7,447 nucleotides of DNA from Verrucomicrobiota bacterium (GTDB taxonomy: Bacteria; Verrucomicrobiota; Verrucomicrobiia; Limisphaerales; JAFMIX01): NCBI GenBank assembly GCA_026397895.1, contig JAPLTZ010000274.1, positions 1 through 7,447 of the forward strand, written 5' to 3'. Below are positions 1 to 6,610 of the stretch, one piece after another (position 1 is the first letter of the stretch; each line of letters begins with the position of its first letter). Below the pieces are notes generated by a model that searched no databases, had not been told where the DNA came from, and saw only the letters and a list, made by a program, of their open reading frames with translations. The position numbers were made by a program, and so were the translations under genes.

Positions 1-801
1 GAAATCTGGCACGCCGACTCCGGCGCGATCGAGCCGACCGCGCAGTTCACCGCCGTCGGCGACCGCACGCGCGTCACGTTGCCGCTGGACGCGAACGGTT
101 CGGCGTTCGTCGTCTTCCGCCAGCCCGCCGTCGGCGCGTCCGTCGTCGCGGTAAAAAAGGATGGCTCGGCGCTCGCGACCGGCGGCGCGTGCCCGATCCA
201 GATCACGCAAGCCGGAAAATATTTCCACGCGCTCGTCTCCGAGTCCGGCGACTACGCGCTCACGCAGTCCGACGGCAAGGAATTGAAACTCGCCGCCCCG
301 TTGCCCGCGCCGGTGGCGGTGGCGGGCGGATGGAAGTTGCAGTTCCCCGGTCAGGCTGCGCGGGAATTGGCGGAACTGAAGCCGTGGCAGGAGTTCGCGG
401 ACGACGCGGTGAAGTATTTTTCCGGCACGGCAGTTTATGAAACGACGCTCGACGTGCCGGCGGAATTGCTGGGCAAAGACCGCCGCCTCACGCTCGACCT
501 CGGCCGCGTGGATGTGCTGGCGGAGGTTTCGCTCAACGGCAACAATCTCGGCGTGGTGTGGAAGCCGCCGTTCGCCGTGGACATCACCGGCGTGGCGCGG
601 CCCGGCAAAAACACGCTCGTGGTGAAGGTGACGAACAATTGGCAGAACCGCCTCGTGGGCGATGAAAAACTGCCCGCGAGCGAACGAAAAACCTACACCA
701 CCGCGCCGGCGAAGAGCCCGCGCTCGTTGATGCCTTCGGGGTTGGACGGGCCGGTGCGGTTGTTGCCGGCGCGGGAGTTTGAAGTTCCAGCCGCGCGGTG
801 A
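1..801 (+). CDS. Glycoside hydrolase, GH106/GH2-like, C-terminal part (5' end outside window)
   Basis: The frame is open from base 1 and stops at TGA 799-801, leaving 266 residues of a protein whose N-terminus lies upstream of the window. The visible part matches the tail of large glycosyl hydrolases of the alpha-L-rhamnosidase GH106 / GH2 sugar-binding type. Residues 1-41 resemble the segment that ends in 'GSAFVVFR'. A linker and a 'W-x-L-x-F' strand follow, then 'KYFSGTAVYETT' near 139-150. A galactose-binding-like jelly-roll domain comes last, with 'LNGNNLGVVWKPPFAVDIT' near 178-196, 'VTNNWQNRLVGDE' near 210-222 and 'SGLDGPVRL' near 246-254. Family members are usually exported and remove terminal sugars, often rhamnose, from plant or algal polysaccharides. 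The catalytic domain is not visible, so substrate and signal peptide cannot be judged. It ends 16 bases from the converging AI-2E family gene. The family is fairly sure; the exact GH number is not. Confidence 0.85.
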   Translation, partial: EIWHADSGAIEPTAQFTAVGDRTRVTLPLDANGSAFVVFRQPAVGASVVAVKKDGSALATGGACPIQITQAGKYFHALVSESGDYALTQSDGKELKLAAPLPAPVAVAGGWKLQFPGQAARELAELKPWQEFADDAVKYFSGTAVYETTLDVPAELLGKDRRLTLDLGRVDVLAEVSLNGNNLGVVWKPPFAVDITGVARPGKNTLVVKVTNNWQNRLVGDEKLPASERKTYTTAPAKSPRSLMPSGLDGPVRLLPAREFEVPAAR

Positions 802-817
802 CCGGCGGCGGCGAAGT

Positions 818-1798
818 TCAAATTGGTTTTTCCGGCGCGTCGCTCGGCTTGTTCTGCGAGGCTTCCATCTTGATGTAGTGCAGCACGACGGGCGCGAGGA
901 TCATGCCGGAAATGCCCATGAGTTTTTCGCCGAGCACGATGGCGACGAGCGTGAGCCACATGGGATTCTTGATGCGGTCGCCGATGATCTTGCTGTTGAG
1001 GAAATATTCCAGCTTGTGGATGACCACGAGGAAGATCAGCGCGACGAGCGCCATCTGCGGCGAGATCGTGAACGCCACGCCGACGATGAGGACGTTGCTG
1101 ATGACGTTGCCGATGATGGGCAGCAGGCCGCACAGGAACGTCAACATGATGAGCACGGTGGCGTAGGGATAGCCGTTCCAGAGCAGGAACACGCTGGTGA
1201 GCGTGGTGTTGATGATGGAGATGATGATCTGCGCGCCGATGACGCGGGCGAAGCTCCGGTAGAAGGTCATGCCGCGCTGGGTCAGTTCGCGCACGACGGT
1301 CGCGTAAATGCTGTCCTGCGCCATGTGCGGGTCGTTCTCCGCGCCCCAGCGGACGTTGAGAAACAGGCTCACGGCGGCGACGAGGCCGATGAGGAGCTGG
1401 GCGAATTCCATGACGGCGTTGCGCACGTGCCGGCCGACTTCGGCCATGCCTTCCTTGGCTTCGCTCATCGCCATGGCCTTGAGGCTGGCGTAGTCGGTGA
1501 ACGGCAGTTGCACGCCCTGTTTCTCGGCGTAGTTGACGATGGCGGGGATGGTGTTGTCCGCAATCTCCGGCAGCGTGACGTAGGCCGCGCGGGAAAAATA
1601 GACCAGCCCGAAGCCCATGCCGGTGACGGCAACGAGGTAGATGCCCACGCCCACGAGTTTGCTGCCGCCGAGGCTGAAGCGTTGCAGCGCGAAGTAGCCG
1701 AAGAGCGTGGTGAGCACCAGCACGCCGAGGTGCAGCCAGCCGATGAGCACCAGCGCCACCGCCATGATCACGTAGGAGATGCGGGTGGATTTGCTCAT
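818..1798 (-). CDS. AI-2E family (PerM/DUF20-type) integral membrane transporter
   Basis: This encodes a 326-residue inner-membrane protein of the AI-2E transporter family, formerly DUF20/PerM. Hydrophobic segments lie near residues 8-30, 47-67, 131-150, 185-205, 212-240, 243-265 and 281-307. A more polar stretch between about 70 and 130 corresponds to the family's soluble insert after the first membrane spans. The strongest family marks are 'GLLPIIGN' at 224-231, 'EYFLNSKIIGDRI' at 264-276 and the final 'GEKLMGISGMILAPVVLHYIK' hydrophobic block at 290-310. The length is near the lower end for the family (about 330-370). Members have been linked to autoinducer-2 export or to Na+/H+ antiport, but most are uncharacterised, so the substrate is unknown and nothing nearby suggests quorum sensing. 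The gene starts 18 bases after the glycyl-tRNA synthetase stop on the same strand, which implies co-transcription. Only 'GTAAAAGTCAGAC' precedes the ATG, with no clear Shine-Dalgarno sequence. Confidence 0.9.
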   Translation of the reverse strand: MSKSTRISYVIMAVALVLIGWLHLGVLVLTTLFGYFALQRFSLGGSKLVGVGIYLVAVTGMGFGLVYFSRAAYVTLPEIADNTIPAIVNYAEKQGVQLPFTDYASLKAMAMSEAKEGMAEVGRHVRNAVMEFAQLLIGLVAAVSLFLNVRWGAENDPHMAQDSIYATVVRELTQRGMTFYRSFARVIGAQIIISIINTTLTSVFLLWNGYPYATVLIMLTFLCGLLPIIGNVISNVLIVGVAFTISPQMALVALIFLVVIHKLEYFLNSKIIGDRIKNPMWLTLVAIVLGEKLMGISGMILAPVVLHYIKMEASQNKPSDAPEKPI

Positions 1799-1816
1799 GT
1801 CTGACTTTTACACCGT

Positions 1817-3472
1817 TCAGCGGATTCTGGCGAGCAGCCAATCGCGCAGCTCGGAAATCTTCAAACGCTCCTGCTTGCCGTCGTCGCGGTAGCGCAACGT
1901 GACGGTGTCGAGCAGTTCTGGCTTTTCGCCGAGCGTGTCGAAGTCGATTGTCACGCAGAACGGCGTGCCGGCCTCGTCCTGCCGGGCGTAGCGTTTGCCG
2001 ATGCTGCCGCCGTCGTCGTAATAGACGTTCATCCACGGCCGCAACAGGTCGCGCACGGCGACGGCTTTGGCGACGAGTTCCGGCTTGTTCTTCAGCAGCG
2101 GCAGCACGCCGACCTTGATCGGCGCGACGCGCGGATGGAACTTCATCGTGTAAATCGTCTCGCTCTTGCCCTTGTCGTCGGTCTTGACCGTTTCCGTGTA
2201 GGCGTTCGTGATGAGCGCGAGGATGAGGCGGTCCACGCCGGCGCTGGGTTCGATGACGTGCGGGATGTATTGGCCCTTGGCCAGGCCGTTCGCGTCGTCC
2301 GTCGCCTGCTTGCCGGCGGCTTCGGCTTCGACGCCGGACTTGGTGAGGTAACGCTTGCGGTTCTCGTAGTAGCGGCGCCAGAGGTCGTCCTGTTTTTCCT
2401 TCGGCAATTTGCCCCACGCCTGGCGCAATTCGTCGTCGAACACGCCCATCGGCTTGCCGGAGAAACGCGCGTGCTGGCTCAGATCAAAATCGCTGCGCGC
2501 GGCAACGCCTTCCAACTCGTCGCCCTTCACATTGCCGTTCTCGTCGCGTTTGCTGAACGGGAACTTGAACAAAATGTCCACGCAGGCGCGGGCGTAATGC
2601 GCGAGTTCCTCCGCCGTCTGGCGATGAAAACCGAGCGTCGCGCGCGCGAGGCCGATGCCTTCGTAGAAGCGCACGCGCTCCTCGACCCAGTATTGATGCC
2701 ACGCCTGCCAGCCCCAGTTTGGCTGCGGCTCGCCGGGATGACCAGTTTCGGGCACGGTGACGACGCTGCCGTGGATGGCTTCAACGGCTTCGTCGGGCTT
2801 GATGAAAAATTCCAGTTCCATCTGCTCGAACTCGCGCGAGCGGAAGGTGTAGTTGCGCGGCGTGACCTCGTTGCGGAACGCCTTGCCGATCTGCCCGATG
2901 CCGAACGGCACTTTCTGGCGCGCGGTTTCCATGACGTTCTTGAACTGCGCGAAAATCGCCTGCGCGGTTTCCGGGCGGAGATACGCGACGTTGTCCTCGC
3001 TCTCGACCGGGCCGACGTAGGTTTTGAACATCAGGTTGAACGGGCGCGGCTCGGTGAGGTCGGTGGATTCGCAGTTCGTGCATTTCGTGCCGGCGGGGAA
3101 AATGAATTTGCCGTTCGCGTCCTTCGTGAGCGCGAGTCCCTGGTCTTCGCAAAGCTGGTCGGCGCGGAAACGTTTTTTGCACTTGCGGCAATCGCACATC
3201 GGGTCGCTGAACGTGTCCACGTGGCCGCTGGCCTTCCAGATGGCGGGCGACATGATGATGGTGGCCTCCAGCCCGGCGACGTCTTCGCGTTCGCGGGTCA
3301 TGGTGTTCCACCAGAGTTCCTTGACGTTGCGCTTGAGTTCCGCGCCGAGGGGGCCGTAGTCCCAGAAGCCGTTGATGCCGCCGTAGATTTCGGAGGATTG
3401 AAAGATGAAGCCGCGGCGCTTGCACAGCGACACGATTTTTTCCATGGATTCGTTGGTTTTTGGCTCGGCCAT
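1817..3472 (-). CDS. glyQS: Glycine--tRNA ligase, class II homodimeric (alpha2) type
   Basis: This enzyme charges tRNA-Gly with glycine using ATP in the cytoplasm. At 551 residues it is the single-chain, eukaryote/Thermus-like form, not the split alpha/beta form of many bacteria. The N-terminal 'KRRGFIFQSSEIYGG' (18-32) and 'WDYGPLG' (37-43) are typical. A zinc-binding insert has cysteines at 93/95/98 and 131/134, followed by 'LTEPRPFNLMFKT' (139-151). Class II motif 2 is 'AFRNE' (198-202) with 'REFEQMELEFF' (213-223). Motif 3 is 'VIEPSAGVDRLILAL' (406-420). The anticodon-binding domain follows from about 445 to the end. A lysine- and alanine-rich stretch (about 345-400) before motif 3 looks longer than in the Thermus and Staphylococcus enzymes as I recall them. 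I chose ATG 3472. A GTG at 3580, overlapping the upstream stop, would add 36 low-complexity Pro/Arg residues unlike the family. ATG 3445 is a less likely alternative. The AI-2E gene follows by 18 bases. Confidence 0.97.
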   Translation of the reverse strand: MAEPKTNESMEKIVSLCKRRGFIFQSSEIYGGINGFWDYGPLGAELKRNVKELWWNTMTREREDVAGLEATIIMSPAIWKASGHVDTFSDPMCDCRKCKKRFRADQLCEDQGLALTKDANGKFIFPAGTKCTNCESTDLTEPRPFNLMFKTYVGPVESEDNVAYLRPETAQAIFAQFKNVMETARQKVPFGIGQIGKAFRNEVTPRNYTFRSREFEQMELEFFIKPDEAVEAIHGSVVTVPETGHPGEPQPNWGWQAWHQYWVEERVRFYEGIGLARATLGFHRQTAEELAHYARACVDILFKFPFSKRDENGNVKGDELEGVAARSDFDLSQHARFSGKPMGVFDDELRQAWGKLPKEKQDDLWRRYYENRKRYLTKSGVEAEAAGKQATDDANGLAKGQYIPHVIEPSAGVDRLILALITNAYTETVKTDDKGKSETIYTMKFHPRVAPIKVGVLPLLKNKPELVAKAVAVRDLLRPWMNVYYDDGGSIGKRYARQDEAGTPFCVTIDFDTLGEKPELLDTVTLRYRDDGKQERLKISELRDWLLARIR

Positions 3473-3482
3473 AAGAACGGGC

Positions 3483-3511
3483 AGTTTTCTTGACCCCCGC
3501 CGGGATGTCAA
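3483..3511 (-). promoter_or_regulatory. Candidate sigma70-type promoter for the glycyl-tRNA synthetase gene
   Basis: On the minus strand a perfect TTGACA (plus bases 3506-3511) is followed 17 bases later by AAAACT (3483-3488), which matches the -10 consensus at three of six positions. The -10 would end only 10 bases before the ATG at 3472, so a transcript starting from it would have almost no leader. The -35 is good and the spacing ideal, but the -10 is poor. The call rests on position and should be treated as tentative. Confidence 0.35.
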
Positions 3512-3512
3512 G
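3489..3512 (-). repeat. 24-base palindrome (inverted repeat) upstream of the glycyl-tRNA synthetase start
   Basis: The six-base arms CTTGAC (3489-3494) and GTCAAG (3507-3512) are perfect inverted repeats around a 12-base centre that can add three more C-G pairs (CCC/GGG). It lies 17-40 bases upstream of the ATG and overlaps the candidate -35 and spacer. On the minus strand it is followed by AAAA, not a T-run, and on the plus strand by G/C-rich sequence, so it is not a rho-independent terminator in either direction. It could be an operator, a structure in a longer leader transcript, or chance. Confidence 0.45.
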
Positions 3513-3576
3513 GTGCGGGCGGGCGGCCTGCGGGTGGGCGGGCTAGGCTGGCTGCGCTGGCGGAAGTGAACCGCCG

Positions 3577-4353
3577 TCACTCGACGACCACTTCGGCGTC
3601 GTCGAGGATGACGGAGTATTTGTAGCCCGCGCCGAAATCCTTATCCAAGCTGACCGCGCCCTTGACGAGCACGGTGTCGCCGACTTTGGCTTCGGTCTTG
3701 GAGGTGACCATGAGGTCGTTGTCGCCGTCCTTGCCGGTGCCGTCCTGAACGTGCAGCCAGTTTTTGCCCATGATGTCGGCGTTGTATTTGACGACCTTGC
3801 CGCGGACGGAAACGGATTTGCCGGCGAGCTTCTTTTTGCCGGCGTAGATTTCGGCGACGGTCTTGCCGCCCTTGACGGGCTTGATGCCCTTGAGGTCAAC
3901 CGCCGGCTTGTCGGTCACGCCCTTGATTTCAGGGTGGCCGGCGGGCAGTTGCGCGGTGGCGCCGGTGAGCGGCTTAATCGGCGGATGGCCTTCGGGCAAC
4001 TTGCCGGCGGGCGGCGTGACCTTGCCGTCCTTGTCGCCGACGGTGATTTCGCCGGTGAAATAGACGGTATCGAAGTCGCGGTTCAGCGACTTGCTGTGGT
4101 ATTTGTCCATCGGCAAGCCCGGCGCCACGGTCACGGTGTCGCCGACCTTGACCTCGAACTGCGGCGCGGCGGCCCAGGATTTCTTCGTGCCGGTGTCCAC
4201 CAGAACGTAGGTGTAGCTGGACGTGGTCATGGTTTCGGCGACCTTGCCAGTGAACCCGGCAGGCGCGGCGGCGGGCGGGGTGGCTGTTTCAACGGCAATG
4301 GTGACGCGGATGGCGATGGTGAAGCCGGCGATGGCGAGAAGCAGTTTTTTCAT
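3577..4353 (-). CDS. Exported NrfJ-like / OB-fold two-domain protein
   Basis: This is a 258-residue secreted or periplasmic protein. It opens with 'MKKLLLAIAGFTIAIRVTIA', a Sec-type signal peptide (lysines, then a hydrophobic core), followed by an Ala/Pro-rich spacer. The first domain (about 34-104) resembles proteins annotated as NrfJ-like in nitrite-reductase and cytochrome-rich neighbourhoods: 'GKVAETM', 'YTYVLVDTG', 'WAAAPQFEVKVGDTV', then 'HSKSLNRDFDTVYFTG' (86-101). A linker carries two near-identical copies of L-P-x-G-H-P-x-I-K at 119-127 and 136-144. The second domain (about 162-257) is an OB-fold of the nucleic-acid-binding-like type: 'VSVRGKVVKYNADIMGKNW', 'HVQDGTG' and 'KDFGAGYKYSVILDDAEV'. 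Family function is not established; a role in periplasmic redox or metal handling is only a guess. No cytochrome or nitrite reductase gene is nearby. It reads away from the DUF192 lipoprotein gene, and its ATG follows 'ACGAATT' with no Shine-Dalgarno sequence. Confidence 0.85.
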   Translation of the reverse strand: MKKLLLAIAGFTIAIRVTIAVETATPPAAAPAGFTGKVAETMTTSSYTYVLVDTGTKKSWAAAPQFEVKVGDTVTVAPGLPMDKYHSKSLNRDFDTVYFTGEITVGDKDGKVTPPAGKLPEGHPPIKPLTGATAQLPAGHPEIKGVTDKPAVDLKGIKPVKGGKTVAEIYAGKKKLAGKSVSVRGKVVKYNADIMGKNWLHVQDGTGKDGDNDLMVTSKTEAKVGDTVLVKGAVSLDKDFGAGYKYSVILDDAEVVVE

Positions 4354-4367
4354 AATTCGTTCGTGTC

Positions 4368-4396
4368 AGCTTACGCGAGGCGGCGGGGCGGGACAA
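4368..4396 (-). promoter_or_regulatory. Tentative promoter for the NrfJ-like gene in the divergent intergenic region 4354-4453
   Basis: The 100-base gap between the two divergent genes must hold promoters in both directions. For the minus strand, TTGTCC (plus bases 4391-4396, four of six to the -35 consensus) and TAAGCT (4368-4373, three of six to the -10) are 17 bases apart. The -10 ends 14 bases before the ATG at 4353. For the plus strand, 'GAAAAT' at 4421-4426 is the best -10-like hexamer before the lipoprotein GTG, but no -35 at proper spacing goes with it. I see no riboswitch-like structure here. Confidence 0.25.
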
Positions 4397-4453
4397 GTTT
4401 CTTGCGGCTTCATAGGTGTTGAAAATGCGCGGCGATTCTTCCACTGTTCCGCC

Positions 4454-4975
4454 GTGCAACGCATCTGGCTCATCGTGTTCCTGCTGGCCGGCCTCACCAG
4501 CCTTGCCGGCTGCGACAAGCCCGCGCCCGTGCCACCAAAACCGGCGGCGTCCGAGGACATCCTGCCCAAACGCGCGCAGCCGAAGCTGTCCACCATGAAA
4601 ATCTTCCTCGGCGCGGAGACGCTCGATGCCGAACTCGCCCTCACCCGTGAGCAGGAGATGACCGGCATGATGTTCCGCACCAACATCGCGGAGACCGACG
4701 CGATGCTGTTCGTTTTCCCCGTGGCGCACCGCGCGTCGTTCTGGATGAAAAATTGTCCCGAATCGCTCTCCGCCGCCTACGTTGACCCCGCCGGCGTCAT
4801 CGCGGAAATCCACCGCCTCGAAGCCAACAACACCAACGCCGTCGTCGCCGCGAGCGATGACATCCAATACGTCCTCGAAACCAAGGAAGGCTGGTTCGCG
4901 CGGCACGGCATCGCGCCCGGCACGGTCATCCGCACCGAGCGCGGTTCGCTCGCGGAAAGTTTTGTGCGCCGATGA
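4454..4975 (+). CDS. DUF192 family lipoprotein
   Basis: This is a 173-residue DUF192-domain protein anchored by a lipoprotein signal. I start it at GTG 4454 because this gives a compact signal peptide, M(V)QRIWLIVFLLAGLTSLAGC, with lipobox L-A-G-C and modified Cys20. The only later in-frame ATG nearby (residue 48) would discard it. A Pro-rich linker (22-47) leads to the DUF192 domain: 'MTGMMFRTNI' (69-78), 'AMLFVFPVAHRASFWMKN' (83-100), 'YVDPAGVIAEIH' (109-120), and 'IQYVLETKEGWFARHGIAPGTVI' (137-159). The usual N-T-x-x-P-L-D after FWMK is replaced by N-C-P-E-S-L-S. DUF192 proteins are common and their function is unknown. The stop overlaps the nadE start as ATGA (4972-4975), so translation is probably coupled. 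No Shine-Dalgarno sequence precedes the GTG. The family call is firm; the start is likely. Confidence 0.9.
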   Translation: MQRIWLIVFLLAGLTSLAGCDKPAPVPPKPAASEDILPKRAQPKLSTMKIFLGAETLDAELALTREQEMTGMMFRTNIAETDAMLFVFPVAHRASFWMKNCPESLSAAYVDPAGVIAEIHRLEANNTNAVVAASDDIQYVLETKEGWFARHGIAPGTVIRTERGSLAESFVRR

Positions 4976-6606
4976 AAATCGCCCTCGCCCAACTCAACCT
5001 CACCGTCGGCGATTTCGCCGGCAACGAGGCCAAAATCCTCACTGCCTACCGGCGCGGCGCGGCAGCGGGCGCGGAAATCGTCGTCTGCCCCGAACTCGCC
5101 GTCACCGGCTACCCGCCGCGCGACCTGCTGCTGAAGAAAAGTTTCACCGCCAAAAATCTGGACACGCTCTCGCGCCTCGCCGCCGCCACGGGTGCGACCG
5201 GCCTGCTCGTCGGCTTCGTTGGCGAGAATGCGAAACGCCCCGGCCGCGAGGTGACGAACAGCGTGGCGCTGTTGCAGCACGGGAAAATCCTCGTCACGCG
5301 CAGCAAGACGCTGCTGCCGACCTACGACGTGTTCGACGAGGACCGCTATTTTCAGCCTGCCGAGACGAACGCGCCCGTGGAGTTCAACGGCAAAACAATC
5401 GGCCTGACGATCTGTGAGGACATCTGGAACGACGAGGATTTCTGGCCGGAGCGCCGGTATCAGCACAACCCGCCCGGCGAGCTGGCCGAGGCCGGCGCGG
5501 AAATCATTTTCAACCTGTCCGCCTCGCCGTGGCATCTGGGCAAGAACCAGACGCGCCGCGAAATGTTGCGGCGCATCGCGGCGAAAACCCGGCGGCCCGT
5601 CGTGTTCTGCAACCAGACCGGCGGCAACGACGAACTCGTTTTCGACGGCGGCAGCCTCGTGTTCAACGCCGCCGGCGAACTCGTCGCGCAGGGGAAATTG
5701 TTTGAGGAGGATTTGGTTATCGCGGATACCGCCGCGTCCGCAAAGTTCACGCCGCCCGCTGTCGCGGACGAGGAGCTGCTCTACAAGGCGCTCGTGCTGG
5801 GCTTGCGCGATTACCTGCACAAGTGCGGTTTCAAATCGGCGGTGCTGGGCTTGAGCGGCGGCATTGACTCCGCGCTCGTTGCCTGCCTTGCCGTCGCGGC
5901 GCTGGGCAAGGAGAACGTGCAGGGCGTCTCGCTGCCGTCGCAATTCTCGTCGGCGGGCAGCCTCGACGACGCGGCGGTTCTCGCGCGCAACCTCGGCATC
6001 CGCTACGACGTCATCGCCATCCAGCCGGTGTTCGAGCAATGCAAGGCGCAGTTGAAAAATGTCTTCGCCGGGCGCGCGGAGGACGTGGCGGAGGAAAATT
6101 TGCAGGCGCGCATCCGCGGCACGCTGCTCATGGCGCTCTCGAACAAGTTCGGCTCGCTGCTGCTGACCACGGGCAACAAGAGCGAGCTGGCCGTGGGCTA
6201 CTGCACGCTCTACGGCGACATGAACGGCGGCCTCGCCGTCATCAGCGACGTGCCGAAGATGATGGTTTATCGCTTGGCGCGCTGGATAAATCACGAGAAG
6301 GAAATCATCCCCGCCGCCAGCATCACCAAAGCGCCCTCGGCGGAATTGCGCCCGAACCAGACGGATCAGGATTCGCTGCCGCCCTACGATGTGCTGGATG
6401 CGATTCTCGAAGCCTACGTCGTCCACGCCCAGTCCGCCGCCGAGATCATCGCCGCCGGGTTCGACGAGGCGACGGTGCGGCGCGTGGTGCGGCTGATTGA
6501 TTTGAGCGAATACAAACGCCGCCAAGCTGCGCCCGGCCTGAAGGTGACGACGAAAGCCTTCGGCGTGGGCCGCCGCGTGCCGGTGGCGCAGAAGTTCCGG
6601 GAATAA
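4972..6606 (+). CDS. nadE: NAD+ synthase, glutamine-hydrolysing
   Basis: This enzyme performs the last step of NAD+ synthesis: ATP-dependent amidation of nicotinic acid adenine dinucleotide in the cytoplasm, with ammonia released from glutamine by its own amidase domain. At 544 residues it has both domains. The N-terminal nitrilase-type glutaminase (about 1-265) shows the complete catalytic triad: Glu41 in 'CPELAVTGYPP', Lys112 in 'KTLLPTYDVFDEDRYF', and Cys148 in 'GLTICEDIW'. The C-terminal synthetase (about 266-544) has the ATP-binding P-loop 'GLSGGIDS' (293-300), 'LPSQFSS' (321-327), 'LTTGNKSELAVGYCTLYGD' (398-416), and 'KAPSAELRPNQTDQDSLPPY' (453-472). All key residues look intact. The ATG overlaps the lipoprotein stop by 4 bases, and hemL begins 4 bases after the TAA, so the three genes are probably one operon. 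Confidence 0.98.
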   Translation: MKIALAQLNLTVGDFAGNEAKILTAYRRGAAAGAEIVVCPELAVTGYPPRDLLLKKSFTAKNLDTLSRLAAATGATGLLVGFVGENAKRPGREVTNSVALLQHGKILVTRSKTLLPTYDVFDEDRYFQPAETNAPVEFNGKTIGLTICEDIWNDEDFWPERRYQHNPPGELAEAGAEIIFNLSASPWHLGKNQTRREMLRRIAAKTRRPVVFCNQTGGNDELVFDGGSLVFNAAGELVAQGKLFEEDLVIADTAASAKFTPPAVADEELLYKALVLGLRDYLHKCGFKSAVLGLSGGIDSALVACLAVAALGKENVQGVSLPSQFSSAGSLDDAAVLARNLGIRYDVIAIQPVFEQCKAQLKNVFAGRAEDVAEENLQARIRGTLLMALSNKFGSLLLTTGNKSELAVGYCTLYGDMNGGLAVISDVPKMMVYRLARWINHEKEIIPAASITKAPSAELRPNQTDQDSLPPYDVLDAILEAYVVHAQSAAEIIAAGFDEATVRRVVRLIDLSEYKRRQAAPGLKVTTKAFGVGRRVPVAQKFRE

Positions 6607-6610
6607 TTTT

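Noticed and set aside
802..835. Terminator between the convergent hydrolase and AI-2E genes (GC-rich stretch then TTTTT)
   Set aside because: I could not pair a stable stem directly before the T-run, which also lies inside the AI-2E coding region.
818..1798. Quorum-sensing locus based on the AI-2E family name
   Set aside because: The family name is historical and most members do not handle AI-2; no luxS, lsr genes or sensor is in the window.
779..1804. Plus-strand open frame antisense to the AI-2E gene, very rich in His, Asp and Glu
   Set aside because: It mirrors the codons of the membrane protein on the other strand; its repetitive composition comes from the complement of hydrophobic codons, and it has no domain.
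693..2417. Long minus-strand open frame of 574 codons across the end of the synthetase gene and all of the AI-2E gene
   Set aside because: It lies in a different frame from two clearly recognised genes, is extremely rich in Arg, His and Ala, and shows no family motif. It is a by-product of high GC.
2135..3493. 452-codon plus-strand open frame antisense to the glycyl-tRNA synthetase gene
   Set aside because: The synthetase on the minus strand has all its motifs; the antisense frame has only biased Arg/Ala/Val/Phe composition.
3559..3575. Small hairpin (GGCGG / CCGCC, 7-base loop) just after the NrfJ-like stop as a terminator
   Set aside because: The stem is only five pairs and no T-run follows in the direction of transcription.
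3473..3580. GTG at 3580 as an upstream start for the glycyl-tRNA synthetase, overlapping the NrfJ-like stop
   Set aside because: The overlap looks like translational coupling, but the added 36 residues are Pro/Arg-rich and unlike the family N-terminus, and the region contains the promoter candidate and palindrome.
4223..4453. Longer N-terminus for the DUF192 lipoprotein, reaching back into the NrfJ-like gene
   Set aside because: It would bury the lipoprotein signal peptide in the middle of the protein and overlap the divergent gene; GTG 4454 explains the sequence better.
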